From contig OY829537.1 of NCBI GenBank assembly GCA_963691705.1, positions 23,188,078 through 23,252,077 of the forward strand: a stretch of DNA of 64,000 bases, written 5' to 3'. How positions within the stretch are numbered: position 1 is the first letter of the stretch; the number at the start of each line of letters is the position of its first letter. Positions 33,351-45,717 of the stretch are shown here, in pieces. This DNA comes from Viola odorata (taxonomy: Eukaryota > Streptophyta > Magnoliopsida > Malpighiales > Violaceae). A program made the position numbers and the translations under genes. The notes below the pieces were generated by a model. That model did not search any database and was not told where the DNA came from. It saw nothing but the letters and a program-made list of their open reading frames with translations.

Positions 33351-34601
33351 TGTTGATACCCGAATTTTGACGCCATTTTTATTTAATTTTAGCATTTCTG
33401 TTATTTAGTTAATTTACAGTCATTTTCAGTTGATTTAATGTCGCTAGCATTCTTAGGTGTTTCGTTGCATTTTAGCATCATCGTTAGCATCATCAGCTTC
33501 CGAAATCACATTTTTAATTTTTCGGCATATATTTTCATTATTATTATCATCATTATTTTTAGCCTTAGAAACCACATTTTTGACTATCCGGCAGTCGTTT
33601 GCTAGTTTTTTCTTCGTTTTAGGTCATCACATGAATTTTAGGATTTTTAATATTTTAGCGCATTTTTTTAGTATTTTTATTATTTTATTATTTGTATTCG
33701 AGCTTTTATTGGACCCGAGTAAGTCTGCTCGAACAATAGCTCGACTTTAAAATGTTTTCCATCAACTAGTTGCTCGCTTTTTTTCTGCTCGCAACGGTCA
33801 TCAGCGTTTCGTGTAATTTTCGGCGTAACGTCTTTATTTTTCCGTTCAAACGTTTCACGTTTTTGAACGCGAAAATAAACACGTTAAACGAAAAAATCTC
33901 GTCATTCGCTGTAGACGGTTAAACCCGTCGTATTTTTCTCTACGCGATGGCACCTTCGGCTCGAAAATTCAGAATGTTTGTTCACGGGAACCGGCTCGAG
34001 GCCATTTAAATCAGATGAAAGGCCATTTGATCATGGCCATTGATCTGGTCAACCAAGGAAAGTCAACCAGATCAATGGCCCTTGAATTAATGTGCATAAT
34101 GCACATGCACAGTGCACGCACGAGCGGGGCAACGGAAGTCCTCGCCCGAGCCACCTGCTCCTATCGCTTCCTAGCCCCCTAGCCCTCCGCCATCATCACG
34201 CCTCCCCCTAGCTCCGCCAGCACGATGAGCCGGCCACCACGCGCAGCCCCGTCGTCTCCCTCCCCACGCGTCTTTGGCTATAAATAGCCACCATTTCTCA
34301 ACGAAAAGGGGTCCGAAATTTTGCAAGAAAAAGCACTACTCCCTCTCCATTTTTCCGGGCCAATCCACGTACACTTGAACCTCATTCCCGGTGCTCAATC
34401 CTATCTACTCTCGGCAAGCACTGTAAGTTTCTTTCTCTCTCTCTCACTTACGGTTTCTTCCTCTAATTTTTGTTCATGCCTTAGACTGTCATTTAATTGC
34501 TCAAATATGGTTCGATTGCTTGATTTTTAAGTTAGTTTCACTACACTAGCATCTATTAAATTGTTTGAACACTTGAGGTATTTATTTGCTAATTAAATGA
34601 A
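33351..34601 (+). mobile_element. E4: gypsy-like LTR fragment
   Basis: A sharp break in E3 gag is followed by TGTTGATACCCGAATTTTG, a typical plant LTR start. The segment holds a TATA box (ctataaatagcc, near 34270) with a downstream GC-poor leader and a CT microsatellite. No coding region is present. It ends at the MULE terminus near 34602, so it is a partial LTR. Assignment rests on the start motif and promoter-like layout. Confidence 0.5.
34035..34080. repeat. Perfect 15-bp hairpin in E4
   Basis: GGCCATTGATCTGGT (34035-34049) and ACCAGATCAATGGCC (34066-34080) are exact inverted repeats separated by 16 bp. They lie about 190 bp upstream of the TATA motif. Confidence 0.9.
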
Positions 34602-34681
34602 GGGTCAATAGTGTTTTGACCCCCTGAACTATCGCGAAAAACAAGACACCTCCCTGGACTAAAAAAATTCAAAAGGAGGTC

Positions 34682-36147
34682 TGACGGGCTTGTCGCATGC
34701 CTGCATAAAAGTATAAATACAACTCAGTTCTATGCTACAAATAAATGCAGATAGTGGTGAGAGGATCGATCCCACAGAGACAAACTTGACTGATTCGTTG
34801 TTTCTTTTATAAATAACCAAGTAGAAAAACCAAGTTTTGGGTTGTAAATTCGTGGAAACAGAAATGTAAATGATTTAAACGAAAGTTGCATACAGAAATA
34901 TGGTTGAAATGAGATTGAAATCAGTAGGAGAAAGACATCCCCGGTAGAGATATTAACGAAGTGACAATTCCAAGATGTTGATCATTGACAAAGGATTTTC
35001 AAAACCAATTTCATAGAGAAGTTATAGAGATGCATCCAGGGGCGATCTCCAAGCCTCCTCCTACTCAAGTCACTCAAGGAGAAGCTCCTTTCGTGACCCT
35101 AACTCCCCTAACAATCAAGGATTGCTGGTTCATTGATATGATTAGGAAGGCCCTTCTCAAGACCTTGAGATGGACGCTACTGCAGTCCTAAATTCTCAAG
35201 ACTTACCCTTTTCTTCTTCTAGCTTTAGAGAAGGTTTAATTATCCTATCGCTAGTTGTCTACTCGGGTTCTCTATAGCGCAGAAACGCGGCACTACAGGG
35301 ATTCTACTGTAATCAATTGTACCGAAATCCAAGTTGATCAAGCTCAAACACAATACAATCAAACTATCATTAAAACAAGCAAGAAAAGTGATATGAAACG
35401 TTTTTAATTAAGATCAAACAAGTCTCACAACGCTTCTGGAATTGTCAACCTCTAAATCTCTACCAGAGATGAAGGTTTTTAGTTACAAAACATAATGAAA
35501 ATCATACAAGAAGTTTAAAACCGAAAATAGGAAAATGCTGGAAAATCTGGAAAATGGGTAAAAGCTGATTTTTCTCCTCTGTTTGTTGCTACTGTCCGAT
35601 GCCTTCCTCTGCCGTTCTCCTCAGTATTAATGGTCCTCCTTGGTGCCAAGGAGCTCCTCTCCAAGGCGGGACAGCTTCCACTAACAATCCACTTCAGACT
35701 TGGTCTTCAAGAAGCATGAGAATATTCTTCCTAAACACAAGAGGAATGTTGATTTTTGTCTTCTATAAACTTGTTAGGAGTGGGAAGAATGTTCTCAGAA
35801 CCCAAGGAGCTTTGTGCTACTAAAAACGGCTCCCAAGAAGACAGGAATCGCACTCATGAGAAAATAATTAATGCACGCAAAATCATGGTGAGTGCTGTCC
35901 AGATCTGGAAACGTCACGGCAGACTCATCTCAGGGCCTTGAGATGAGTCGGAATGCATCAGCAGAAAATTCTGCCAAACCAGCCGATCGATTGAGCTCTA
36001 ATCTTTGGCCTTTTCGTTCCTTTTCCTACTCCTGGGCATTCAAGTGTACTTCTGGAAAAAGGAAGGAAAAAGGATCAAAGCAGCATGTTTATTGCTTCAA
36101 AAGCTAAGTAAAGAAGCAACAAAACTAAGTGGAATAACAATCAATCA
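34682..36147 (-). repeat. E1 3' LTR
   Basis: 1466 bp. On the minus strand it starts TGATTGATTGTT and ends AAGCCCGTCA. The polypurine tract lies at its 5' side. Confidence 0.95.
35922..35949. repeat. Palindromic motif of the E1/E2 family, LTR copy
   Basis: Perfect 11-bp arms GACTCATCTCA and TGAGATGAGTC surround GGGCCT. The same motif, more or less degenerate, recurs in E1 at 35151-35173, 37688-37710, 38996-39013, 40062-40086, 40450-40468, 41506-41524, 43047-43071, 44154-44177, 45505-45528 and 46958-46985 (the other LTR). In E2 it recurs at 48879-48902, 50577-50599, 51905-51918, 52927-52950, 54371-54390, 55912-55936, 57019-57042 and 58361-58383, and in its right LTR at 59815-59838. Confidence 0.9.
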
Positions 36148-37492
36148 AATCCCCCCACATTTGAACTACGCTTGCCCCCAAGCGCACAAACAGACTCAAA
36201 ACACAAAGAAAAACACGAAGACAACACAGACAACACAGAAACAGCACCCCTTAGAACAGAACATCAACCCCTGGACTGATCTTCACACAAACACTTCAAA
36301 AATCAGCTCAATCAAGCAATGCTAAATACTCCAAACACCACAATTGTGCATATATTCGAACAGAGGTATAATAGCATGCTGGTCACAAGGAAATAAAATC
36401 CTAGGGCCTATGTCCTCTCTTCCTTAGACTCAAAATCCAATCACTGCTGCTGGACACTCAAGCAAAATTATTTAAAAGCACAAACAATAATTAAAGAACA
36501 GAAATTGAAACACAAAGTGAGCCAAAGGCTTCTTTTATTCTATTTTTTTCTTTTTCTTTTCTTCCTTCTTTTTCTTCTTTTTTTTTTTTTTTTTTTTTCT
36601 TTTTTTTTTTTTTTTCAACCTTCTTTCCGCAATCTTTTCATTGCTTCTTTTCTTTCTTTTCTCAACATCCTTCATCCACAAACCCTTTTGTTTCTCTCTT
36701 TTTTTTTTCTTTTTCTTTTCACAAACACACGCATGCAGACATTGTTTTCTCACCAAAGATGCTATGATCGGCCCCATAAGAGGGGGTTAGCACACTACCG
36801 GCTGGAAGTTTTTCCATGATGGGGTGATGGTACCGAACCACCAACACCGTGCAATCCAGAGGGCATGATGAGAAATCCACACAAAGAAAATTAAGGGTAC
36901 GCAAGCAAACAGAAAATAAAGGACTTAGCAGCAGTAGGAGGATAGGATCCTTATCCCATGATCTTGAGATGAGTAAGACAGATCAGCTCTAGCAAATCAT
37001 TTCCTAGAATCAGCAAAACTAATCATATATCTATGCAAACAAATGCACAAGTTGTAATGCTTGAAGTATCTAGAATTGCAAGATGGAGCTGATTAATCAA
37101 GTGGTCGCATGAGGATCAGATCAGAGGTTTCAATTTTATTCAAAGGGGGCTGAAACACAACACAAAGAACAAAAGACTCATGCACAAATAAGAACAAAAA
37201 CAAGCAAAGGCGCATGCAATAATAAAGGAAATAAACATGCAAAGAAGAAGGAAAAGAAGGTACAGAAAAAACACATGCAACAAAAATTAAAAACAAACAT
37301 GCAAAAGAACAATAAAAAAAAAAAAAAAACAAACAATAAGAACACAAACAAACACTCCCCCACATTTGAAGAACACATTGCCCTCAATGTGAAAGGGAAA
37401 ACACACAACAAACAAACAAACCAACAAAACAAACAAAACAAACAAAAAAAAACTGAAAGAAAGGAAAAGGAGAAGACAAAACCGGGGGCGAT
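36148..37492 (-). other. E1 3' non-coding region with polypurine tracts
   Basis: The polypurine tract next to the 3' LTR is 36160-36148 (ATGTGGGGGGATT on the minus strand). A second, nearly identical tract with the same context (TTCAAATGTGGGGGAGTG) lies at 37370-37353, about 1.2 kb upstream. Between them is a long purine-rich run on the minus strand (36535-36720). The ORFs here are low-complexity and not credible. Confidence 0.75.
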
Positions 37493-40270
37493 TCAAGTTT
37501 GGGGAGGGGCTGGTGGCGGGAAAGCACGCCTCAAAACTTCCAGGATGGATTCCTGTGTTCGGTTGCTGGCATTTTGCTGAAGCATCAATTGGCGGAGGAG
37601 AGAGTTTTGATTCCGCAGGAGGACAACAATCTGAGAGGTTGATGAAGGGGAACTGGCTGCGGCAGTGGGCTGAAGGATCGGGTGGTTCGTCTCAGGGCCT
37701 TGAGATGGCCCGGCAGCATCAGGATTGTTTTCGGGAGCAGGGGCAGAAATATCATCTTCTCGATCTAGCTTTCTGAGCTTGAAATCACCCTGGTGCTTGG
37801 CCCCGAATATGTGGTCTGAAGCTGGAGTGAACCCTGTATTGTAACACACAAACCGATTCTGGTCTAGATGGACAAAGCCCATCTGATCAAGTGCCATGAT
37901 ATTCATAATTTTCAAAGAGGCACAATTAAATAATTTTGCAGTTTGAAGATCCAGATTGCATATATTCACAGCAAGATGAGTAATGAGCGATCCCATGATT
38001 AGCTTATCTTTTTCCCTATAATAATGCAACTGAGCAGCAATCCAATAACCTAAATTGATGGGCTTTTTGTTGACCATGCCCCACAAAATGAAAAGCTCTT
38101 GCTTGGAAAGAACACCAGCAATGTGATCTTTCCCAGCGAAATTAGTGGAGAGGATTCTATGCAAAATCCTAAGGGCAGGGTCTAAAATCTGGTGTGCCTT
38201 AGCCTTTTTGTCATCGAATTTTAGCGTTGGTTTTCCAGTCAGCTGGTGATATGCAGATTGTGTGTCAAAGTCATCAGGATAATCGCTCAAAGCATTAGCA
38301 TACCAAACAGCATTCAGTTCATTTTCTTTTACAAAGCCTAAAGCAACATTAAATTCATTCAAGGAATAGCGGCAGGATTTTCCACATAATCTGAAGTTAA
38401 TGTCATTAGGCCTAGCAAGTCTCAACCCATCTGTTTCTCTATCTCTAGCTGATCGATACCAAAAAGTGGTATGGAATTCAAGACAAAGTTCTAGGTACGC
38501 TGGATGTTCAAGGAAAAACAGAGGTTCCCAACCCACATTCCTAACATACTGACGCAATCTAGACTCAATTCCCCAAGTATCAAGGAGTTCGAAATCTAAT
38601 TTAGCACAATATGGAACAGTTGATTTATATTTTAGGTGCAATTTTTCTTCTTGATCAAATGAATCAAATTGTAACCAACCATTAAGGAATTCTAGGTCAG
38701 GGATAACTTGCCTTTTTTTACTGCTGGTTCTGGCTCGTTTGGAGCTCCTTGCACTGCCATGCTTCTCAACTGGTGCAGGGGAAGGCATAGCAATCGCTAT
38801 GGAAGACGGAGTTTTGGCTGCCTTTTTGGCCACAGTTTTTGTACGTTTTGGCCTGGGCACCTCTGGAGTACAGTCAGGCGCTCTCTCCTCATAATCAGGG
38901 GCTGCGTCTTCAGGAATGGGCTGCTCCTCATTATCACTGCCTTCAGAGGCAAGGTCAACAGGGGTCTCAGAAACTTTCCCCTTTCCTTTGTTCTTCTCAT
39001 GGCCCTGAGATGTCTGAACTTTGGTGCACTGGGGAATGGGTTGAGGTTCTCTAATTTCAATGCCCTTCCTCTTGAGGGACTTTTCAGCAGGGGTAGCTTT
39101 AGGCTTTCCGGCTATCTTCTTAGCCTGGATAATGTTCGCTGCTGTCTGGATCGAAGGGACTGGGATTCCTTTGCGCTTGAAGCGGCGCTCCTCCCTATCA
39201 TCCTTCTTCGGAGGGGGCCGAATTGATTTCTTCACCATGGACCTGAGGGGTCTCTCGTCAGGGTCTGAACTGGACTCCACAGTGATGTCCCGCGGCTTAG
39301 ATGTGAACGTGGGGTCGCTGGCCGTGTCGGAGTTGTCGGAATCGGGGTGGACAGATTCCGGTTGCTGCTTGGAAGGAGACTCGGATCTGGGTAAAACAAC
39401 AGGTCCTTTCTTGGGTCTTGAAACGAAAGCGGGTGAAGGTATTTTTGTGGGTTGCTGGGCTGAAGGTGGAGTTTTGGATTTGGAACCGCCAGTTGCGGTG
39501 GGTGTCTGGGCGGTGGTCGGAGTGGTGTTGGTAATAGCTGGGGCGTTCGTGGGTGTCGGGGGCGGCGGATTTGAAGCTGTTTCTGCCTCATGTGGGTCTG
39601 GCACGGTCGTGGGAGCTGGTTGTGTTGCTACCTTTGGCTTGGTGGAGGTGACAGGCTTGTCTGGGAAGATGGTAACCAGAGGGCTCGGCGGTGGCGAAGG
39701 AGCGGCGACCACGGTGAGGGCAAGCGACTGGGGTGGAGATTCGACTGAGTCCGAATCCGAATCAGTTGGAGGGGTGTTCCTGCTAGTTCCACGGCGAGCT
39801 TGGGATTTCTTGAGTGGCATGGTGGCGGTTAGGTTTTTGGAGAGAGGGTGATTTAAAGTGAGAGAGATGGAGAGAATGTGGTAGACGAGGAGAGTGAGTG
39901 TAGCTTTTTGGTAGGGGGTGATATTATGATCGTGGAGGGAAACTGAAGAGGTAGTGGCAAAAGTGGGTTTAACGGGAGTTTTATCCAGGTGGGCATGATG
40001 ACATGGAAAGTGATTTTTCAGGGCCTTGAATGACAGCGCTTTCTTTTTGCAGCGAGTCTGGCTCATCTCAGGGCCTTGAGATGAACTAAACACAGCTGAA
40101 TTGAACTGGCCTTGACTGGAGTTAAATGATATGCATGCAGGAGGGTACTGATTGCCTTCCAAAATCTGTCCCCTTTTAAAGTCTTGGACAGGACTATGAC
40201 ATTGTTCATGCTGTATCATTAGGGACTTCCAGTGTGGTGCTCTCCACATTTTGCTCTTGAAAACCTTCAT
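37493..40270 (-). CDS. E1 env-like / ATHILA ORF-1-type protein
   Basis: The open frame is 925 codons, but the first Met (40270) lies inside the end of gag-pol. The likelier start is [13 protein letters not shown] at 39820 (775 aa), which is also present in E2. The N-terminal half is Pro/Ser/Thr/Lys-rich and probably disordered, with basic runs ([25 protein letters not shown]). The C-terminal half is the globular ATHILA domain: [56 protein letters not shown] and [20 protein letters not shown], then a Gln/Asn-rich helix near the end. The function of this downstream ORF in Athila elements is unknown. 'Env-like' refers to its position only; I see no convincing signal peptide or transmembrane span. 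Confidence 0.85.
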   Translation of the reverse strand: MKVFKSKMWRAPHWKSLMIQHEQCHSPVQDFKRGQILEGNQYPPACISFNSSQGQFNSAVFSSSQGPEMSQTRCKKKALSFKALKNHFPCHHAHLDKTPVKPTFATTSSVSLHDHNITPYQKATLTLLVYHILSISLTLNHPLSKNLTATMPLKKSQARRGTSRNTPPTDSDSDSVESPPQSLALTVVAAPSPPPSPLVTIFPDKPVTSTKPKVATQPAPTTVPDPHEAETASNPPPPTPTNAPAITNTTPTTAQTPTATGGSKSKTPPSAQQPTKIPSPAFVSRPKKGPVVLPRSESPSKQQPESVHPDSDNSDTASDPTFTSKPRDITVESSSDPDERPLRSMVKKSIRPPPKKDDREERRFKRKGIPVPSIQTAANIIQAKKIAGKPKATPAEKSLKRKGIEIREPQPIPQCTKVQTSQGHEKNKGKGKVSETPVDLASEGSDNEEQPIPEDAAPDYEERAPDCTPEVPRPKRTKTVAKKAAKTPSSIAIAMPSPAPVEKHGSARSSKRARTSSKKRQVIPDLEFLNGWLQFDSFDQEEKLHLKYKSTVPYCAKLDFELLDTWGIESRLRQYVRNVGWEPLFFLEHPAYLELCLEFHTTFWYRSARDRETDGLRLARPNDINFRLCGKSCRYSLNEFNVALGFVKENELNAVWYANALSDYPDDFDTQSAYHQLTGKPTLKFDDKKAKAHQILDPALRILHRILSTNFAGKDHIAGVLSKQELFILWGMVNKKPINLGYWIAAQLHYYREKDKLIMGSLITHLAVNICNLDLQTAKLFNCASLKIMNIMALDQMGFVHLDQNRFVCYNTGFTPASDHIFGAKHQGDFKLRKLDREDDISAPAPENNPDAAGPSQGPETNHPILQPTAAASSPSSTSQIVVLLRNQNSLLRQLMLQQNASNRTQESILEVLRRAFPPPAPPQT

Positions 40271-43200
40271 AAAAGGGCTTTAGGCGCTGCCCATTGACCT
40301 TGAATATTTTACCTGTTTGCAAACTCTGAATTTCCACTGCACTATGGGAGTAGACATTAGTAATAACGTATGGACCAGTCCAACGAGTTCTAAGTTTACC
40401 TGCCATGGTGTGAAATCTCGAGCTAAAGAGGAGTACTTTCTGCCCAACCCTCAAGGTCCTGGGATGAATGTGCCTGTCATGGTACATTTTTGCCTTGGCC
40501 TTGATGATGGCTGAGTTCTCATACGCTTCGTTCCTCAACTCTTCAAGCTCCTGCATTTGCAATCTCCTTTGAGTTCCAGCAGCAGCAAGGTTCATATTAC
40601 ATTGCTTGATTGCCCAAAAAGCTTTGTGTTGAACTCCAACGGGTAAATGGCAAGTTTTACCATAAACCAACTTGTAAGGTGTGGTCCCGATAGGAGTTTT
40701 ATATGCTGTTCTGTAAGCCCACAAGGCGTCATCAAGCCTTTGGCTCCAATCTTTTCTCTCTGGCCCGACAGTCTTGGCCAAAATGGATTTAATCTCTCGA
40801 TTTGATAGTTCCGCTAATCCATTTGTTTGAGGATGGTATGCTGTGGACACACGGTGAGTGATATTGTACTTGGAAAAGAGAGATGCTACCACTCGGTTGC
40901 AAAAATGTGTGCCTCTATCACTGATTATAGCTCTTGGAATTCCAAATCTACTCAAAACCTGAGTTTTAAGGAATTTCACCACTGTTTTCGCATCATCAGC
41001 TCTTGTGGCTTTGGCTTCCACCCATTTTGACAAGTAATCCACTGCCAAAATTATGTAGGTGTTCCCTTCTGAATTAGGGAATGGTCCCATGAAGTCTAAT
41101 CCCCAGACATCAAAGATTTCACACACTAAAATAGGTGTGAGAGGCAGCTGATGCTTTGATGTGATATTGCCAGTTTTTTGGCAATTTTCGCAAGTCTTGC
41201 AAAAATAGTAGGCATCCTTGAACAAAGTGGGCCAGAAAAATCCTGACTCCAGCACCTTAGAGGCAGTTCTCCTGGGTCCGAAGTGTCCTCCACAAGCGAA
41301 AGAGTGGCTGAATTTAAGAACGGATGGAATTTCGTTCTCAAGAATGCATCGTCGGAGGATCTGATCTTTTCCCATGTTCCAAAGGTAAGGATCGTCCCAA
41401 ATATATCTTCTGGAATCCCTCCTGATCTTTTCCTTCTCAGCTGTGGAGTAATTGCCATGAAATTTTCCAGTCGCCAAGAAGTTGGCAATATCAGAATACC
41501 AAGGCCTCATCTCAAGGCCTAGAATCAAGCCTTCATCTGGAAAATTTTCTCTAACAGGTTCTGTTTTAGAATCCACAAGTATTCTGCTCAAGTGATCAGC
41601 TACGAGGTTTTCTTTTCCCTTCTTATCCTTAATTTCCAGGTCGAATTCCTGCAAAAGAAGAATCCACCTGATCAGCCTTGGTTTAGCGTCTCTCTTGGCC
41701 AAAAGGTACCTCAAGGCTGCATGATCAGAGTAAATAATCACTTTAGTTCCAAGAAGATAAGAACGAAATTTATCTAATGCAAAAACAATAGCAAATAGTT
41801 CTTTTTCTGTGGTGGTATAGTTTCTCTGAGCATCATCAAGCATTCTTGAAGCATAATAAATCACATGTGGATCCTTGTCAATTTTCTGCCCAAGGACAGC
41901 TCCAATAGCCGCATCACTCGCGTCGCACATAATTTCAAAGGGTCTGGTCCAATCTGGAGGTTGTATTACTGGTGCAGTAATCAGCTTTTGTTTCAAGGCC
42001 TCAAACGCCTTCTTGCAATCATCATTGAAGTCGAATTTGATGTCTTTTTGGAGCAACCTGCACATAGGCTCCGCAATCTTCGAAAAGTCTTTTATAAAAC
42101 GCCTATAAAAACCTGCAAGGCCTAGAAACGAACGCACATCTCGCACGCAAGATGGGTAAGGCAACGATTCAATGACATCAATCTTAGCTTTGTCTACTTC
42201 CAATCCTTTTTGGGAAATAATATGTCCTAAAATTAATCCTTGATTTACCATAAAATGGCATTTCTCATAATTAAGAACCAAATCAGTTTCAATACACCTA
42301 CGCAAGATTTTTTTCAAATTTTCCAAGCATTGATCAAAGGAGTCTCCATAAACAGTAAAATCATCCATGAAAACTTCCATTCCTTTCTCTACAAAATCTG
42401 AAAAAATACTTACCATGCACCTTTGAAAGGTAGCAGGTGCATTACACAACCCGAAAGGCATTCTTTTGTAGGCAAACGTGCCAAACGGGCAGGTGAATGT
42501 GGTCTTTTCTTGATCTTCAATGGCCACTGGTATTTGATGGAATCCTGAAAATCCATCAAGGCAACAGTAGTGTGATTTTCCTGCCAATCTCTCAAGCATT
42601 TGATCGATGAATGGGAGAGGAAAATGGTCCTTTCTCGTGGCGTTGTTCAGCTTCCTATAGTCGATGCATACTCTCCAACTATTTTGCTCTCTAGTGGGCA
42701 CGGATTGGCCTTCTTCGTTTGTCACCACTGTGATGCCTGATTTCTTGGGCACAACCTGCACTGGACTCACCCAAGAACTGTCAGAAATAGGATAAATGAC
42801 ACCAGCAGCAAGAAGTTTTAAAATCTCCTTTTTTACTATTTCCATCATCGGAGGGTTAAGTCTCCTTTGTGGCTGTCTTGTGGTCTTGCTGTCGGGTTCT
42901 AGGTGGATTTTGTGAGTGCAGATCGTAGGTGATATCCCTTTAATGTCAGCAATGGTCCAGCCTATTGCTCCTTTGAATTTCTTCAATACCTCCAAAAGTC
43001 TCTCCTCTTCTGATTTTGCCAAGCTGTTAGATATGATCACGGGAAGGCTCATCTCAGGGCCTAGAAATGAGTACTTCAGGTGGTCTGGTAGCTTTTTAAG
43101 TTCCAAGTCTGGTGCCTGCAAAATTGATGGTTGGAGTTTAATGACTGATTCTGGAGTGTCAAAGGTTTGTTCCATACCTGCACATGCTTGGTGTTTTCCC

Positions 43201-45668
43201 AATTCCTCGACAATGCTTTGAATTTCTGGGCCGATAGTGTAATTACTTTCCAACTCCTTCGTTTCGTCCCTATACAATCCATTCTTAATGACATATTCAA
43301 GAGGGTCTGAATTTTTAATTTCAGAAACATTGTCAACAAAAGGGTCAACAATATCTAAGAAATTAACAGAGTGTATGTCATTTGGGTATTTCATAGCATC
43401 ATACATATTAAACCTAATTGTTTCCTCTCCAAACTCAAGTGTTAGACAACCATCATAAACATCAATTTTGGCACGAGCTGTTCTTAAAAAGGGTCTCCCT
43501 AATATTACATCAGTAGTTTTAGAGACGTCCTCACTCTGCATATCTACCACATAAAAATCCACAGGGAAAACAAAATCATTTACCTGCACCAAAACGTCCT
43601 CAACTACACCCACGGGGTAGATGATTGATCTATCGGCAAGTTGAATGACTACTCTTGTTTCCGTGAGGTTTCCTATGTTCAGAGTCTCAAAAATAGAAAG
43701 GGACATCACGTTTATACCTGCTCCCAGATCACACAAAGCTTTGTCGATCTGTCTGCTGCCAATCTGACAAGGTATTGCGAAAGTTCCTTGATCCTTGCAT
43801 TTTGTAGGAAGCATGGCAGCTACGTGCTCACTGAAATTCACCCGTTCGATTCCGGCTAGTTTCTTTTTGTTGGAGCAGAGCTCCTTCAGGAATTTAGCGT
43901 ACTTGGGTACCTGCGAAATCATGTCTAACAAAGGCACGTTAATAGCAACTTTCCGGAAAACTTCAAGTATTTTCCTCTCATCTTTTTCCTTTTGGGCTTT
44001 CAAGGACCTTTCGGGAAATGGAGGAGGGATGTCCTGGACTTCTGGGAATTTTTGCTGGGCTACGGGAGTCTCTTTTGCTGGAGTAGGAGTTGGTATTTGA
44101 ACTTCTGACTCAAGAGTGATTTCAGCTTCAGCTTCTGGTTGCGGTTCTGGTCGGCTCATCTCAGGGTCATGAGATGGACCTGTCCTGGGTGGCAAATCTC
44201 TGCCACTTCTCAAAGTTATGGCATTGAGGTGCTTGGGATTGTCTACTGTGGTTGAGGGTAGCTGGCCTGAATTGTTTTGCTGGCTCATGGTGAGCTGTGC
44301 CATCTGTTTTTGTAGATCAGCTATAGCTCCCTGGGTAGTTTGGATGAATGGTTGCAGGATTTGTTTAAGCGTATCTTCAAGTGGTGGTGGAGGTGGTGCA
44401 GTAAGTTGTAATGGCTGTTGAGGTGCTGGTAACTGAGGAAGTTGAGGTTGAGTTGGGGGCTGATTTGTTGGGATGTTTTGCTGATTTTGTTGATTGTGTT
44501 GAGGTCTGGACTTGAAATTTCTCCATTCAAACGGAGGTTGCTGCTGATTTGGTCCCCACCCATAGTGAGGGTAGTTCTTCCAGCCTTGGTTATTGCTGTT
44601 GTTGTACGAATTGCCTTGGTGAGGCATGGCTGCATTAGCTTGCTCTACTGGTTCAGCTATAAGTGGACAATCGTGGGTCATGTGACCGATTTGGCAACAA
44701 ACTCCACAAGGTGTTACTTGCTGTGGCGGAATTTGTTGTAATTGTGCAATCGTGGCTGGGAAATTTTTCAGAAAGCTAGACACTTCCTCCATGTGTTTCT
44801 CAAGAGCAGCCACGTTTAAATTATGAGCAGTAGTGGAACGATCATAAGCTCCATTTTGCTGGCAGTTATCCGCCAAAGTCTGAATAAGAGCCCTTGCTCG
44901 ACTTGGTGTTAAGTCCAACAAGGCTCCACCAGCAGCTGAATCTAACTTCTCTTTGTCCTTTATGCACATACCATCATAAAAGTATTGTATCAAAGATTGT
45001 TCAGGTACACCATGTGTTGGGCATACTTCTTGGAGGTCCTTAAACCTCTGATGGTATTCACCAAAAGATTCATCTCCTCGTTGCTGGACAGCAACGAGAT
45101 TCTTCCTTGCAGCTCCTGCTTTGGTAGCTGACCAGTACTTCTTGAGAAAAGTGGCAGCCATATCAGCCCAAGAGTTGATAGAGTTGTGTGGAAGGCTGAA
45201 AAACCAGTTCTTTGCCGAGTCTTCTAAAGACCATGGAAAGGCTCTCAATTTGGCTCTCTCAAGAGTGACACCAGTTGGTTTTAAAGCATCACATTCAAAT
45301 TGGAATTTTTGTAGGTGCTTGTAGGGATTTTCGGATGCATGACCCCTGAACTTGCTGAGGTTGTGCATAACGTTTGACTTCACGGCCCAGTCCTGTGGTA
45401 CTGGACGGTAATTGATACACAGGAAAGACTCCTGCTCTGCTCCTTGGTTGAGCTCTCTTAAGGTAGGTTCTGCTGGATCTGCCATTTCTGGTTCCGCAGG
45501 TTGGTCTATCTCAGGGTCCTGAGATGGATCAGCTTCGGATTCTGAATTTGAACCTGATGAAGAAAGTTCGGAAAACTTCCTCTTCGAAAGTCTGAGAGTT
45601 GTTTCTGTTCTGGAAATTTCTGGAATGAAAGGTAGTGGTTGCGAGTTTGAAGACCTGGTCATGAACAA
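40206..45668 (-). CDS. E1 gag-pol polyprotein, uninterrupted 1820 codons
   Basis: Start [13 protein letters not shown], 26 bp after the primer site. Domains in order: an acidic N-terminal segment; retrotransposon gag (about 70-300); CCHC zinc knuckle [14 protein letters not shown] (about 321-334); a Pro/Gln-rich linker; aspartic protease with [10 protein letters not shown] (about 646); reverse transcriptase with [11 protein letters not shown] and catalytic FMDDF (about 1100); RNase H starting [11 protein letters not shown] (about 1248); integrase with H/C zinc finger ending CKTCENC (about 1490) and the acidic triad in [17 protein letters not shown] and AELSNRE (about 1524, 1584, 1620). All catalytic residues are present. 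Gag and pol are in one frame, so no frameshift is needed. Several domain linkers contain the palindromic motif. Confidence 0.97.
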   Translation of the reverse strand: MFMTRSSNSQPLPFIPEISRTETTLRLSKRKFSELSSSGSNSESEADPSQDPEIDQPAEPEMADPAEPTLRELNQGAEQESFLCINYRPVPQDWAVKSNVMHNLSKFRGHASENPYKHLQKFQFECDALKPTGVTLERAKLRAFPWSLEDSAKNWFFSLPHNSINSWADMAATFLKKYWSATKAGAARKNLVAVQQRGDESFGEYHQRFKDLQEVCPTHGVPEQSLIQYFYDGMCIKDKEKLDSAAGGALLDLTPSRARALIQTLADNCQQNGAYDRSTTAHNLNVAALEKHMEEVSSFLKNFPATIAQLQQIPPQQVTPCGVCCQIGHMTHDCPLIAEPVEQANAAMPHQGNSYNNSNNQGWKNYPHYGWGPNQQQPPFEWRNFKSRPQHNQQNQQNIPTNQPPTQPQLPQLPAPQQPLQLTAPPPPPLEDTLKQILQPFIQTTQGAIADLQKQMAQLTMSQQNNSGQLPSTTVDNPKHLNAITLRSGRDLPPRTGPSHDPEMSRPEPQPEAEAEITLESEVQIPTPTPAKETPVAQQKFPEVQDIPPPFPERSLKAQKEKDERKILEVFRKVAINVPLLDMISQVPKYAKFLKELCSNKKKLAGIERVNFSEHVAAMLPTKCKDQGTFAIPCQIGSRQIDKALCDLGAGINVMSLSIFETLNIGNLTETRVVIQLADRSIIYPVGVVEDVLVQVNDFVFPVDFYVVDMQSEDVSKTTDVILGRPFLRTARAKIDVYDGCLTLEFGEETIRFNMYDAMKYPNDIHSVNFLDIVDPFVDNVSEIKNSDPLEYVIKNGLYRDETKELESNYTIGPEIQSIVEELGKHQACAGMEQTFDTPESVIKLQPSILQAPDLELKKLPDHLKYSFLGPEMSLPVIISNSLAKSEEERLLEVLKKFKGAIGWTIADIKGISPTICTHKIHLEPDSKTTRQPQRRLNPPMMEIVKKEILKLLAAGVIYPISDSSWVSPVQVVPKKSGITVVTNEEGQSVPTREQNSWRVCIDYRKLNNATRKDHFPLPFIDQMLERLAGKSHYCCLDGFSGFHQIPVAIEDQEKTTFTCPFGTFAYKRMPFGLCNAPATFQRCMVSIFSDFVEKGMEVFMDDFTVYGDSFDQCLENLKKILRRCIETDLVLNYEKCHFMVNQGLILGHIISQKGLEVDKAKIDVIESLPYPSCVRDVRSFLGLAGFYRRFIKDFSKIAEPMCRLLQKDIKFDFNDDCKKAFEALKQKLITAPVIQPPDWTRPFEIMCDASDAAIGAVLGQKIDKDPHVIYYASRMLDDAQRNYTTTEKELFAIVFALDKFRSYLLGTKVIIYSDHAALRYLLAKRDAKPRLIRWILLLQEFDLEIKDKKGKENLVADHLSRILVDSKTEPVRENFPDEGLILGLEMRPWYSDIANFLATGKFHGNYSTAEKEKIRRDSRRYIWDDPYLWNMGKDQILRRCILENEIPSVLKFSHSFACGGHFGPRRTASKVLESGFFWPTLFKDAYYFCKTCENCQKTGNITSKHQLPLTPILVCEIFDVWGLDFMGPFPNSEGNTYIILAVDYLSKWVEAKATRADDAKTVVKFLKTQVLSRFGIPRAIISDRGTHFCNRVVASLFSKYNITHRVSTAYHPQTNGLAELSNREIKSILAKTVGPERKDWSQRLDDALWAYRTAYKTPIGTTPYKLVYGKTCHLPVGVQHKAFWAIKQCNMNLAAAGTQRRLQMQELEELRNEAYENSAIIKAKAKMYHDRHIHPRTLRVGQKVLLFSSRFHTMAGKLRTRWTGPYVITNVYSHSAVEIQSLQTGKIFKVNGQRLKPFYEGFQEQNVESTTLEVPNDTA

Positions 45669-45693
45669 GAAAACGAAAAATCAGTACACGTTG

Positions 45694-45711
45694 TCCCCGG
45701 CAACGGCGCCA
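45694..45711 (-). other. E1 primer-binding site (tRNA-Asp type)
   Basis: TGGCGCCGTTGCCGGGGA on the minus strand, 6 bp after the 5' LTR end; the same 18-mer as in E2 and E3. Confidence 0.93.
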
Positions 45712-45717
45712 ATTTTA

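Noticed and set aside
36505..36819. ORFs rich in Phe/Leu or Lys/Glu in the E1 3' region
   Set aside because: Both come from one homopurine/homopyrimidine tract read on either strand.
39060..39851. 263-codon plus-strand ORF
   Set aside because: Antisense shadow of the Pro/Ser-rich part of the env-like ORF.
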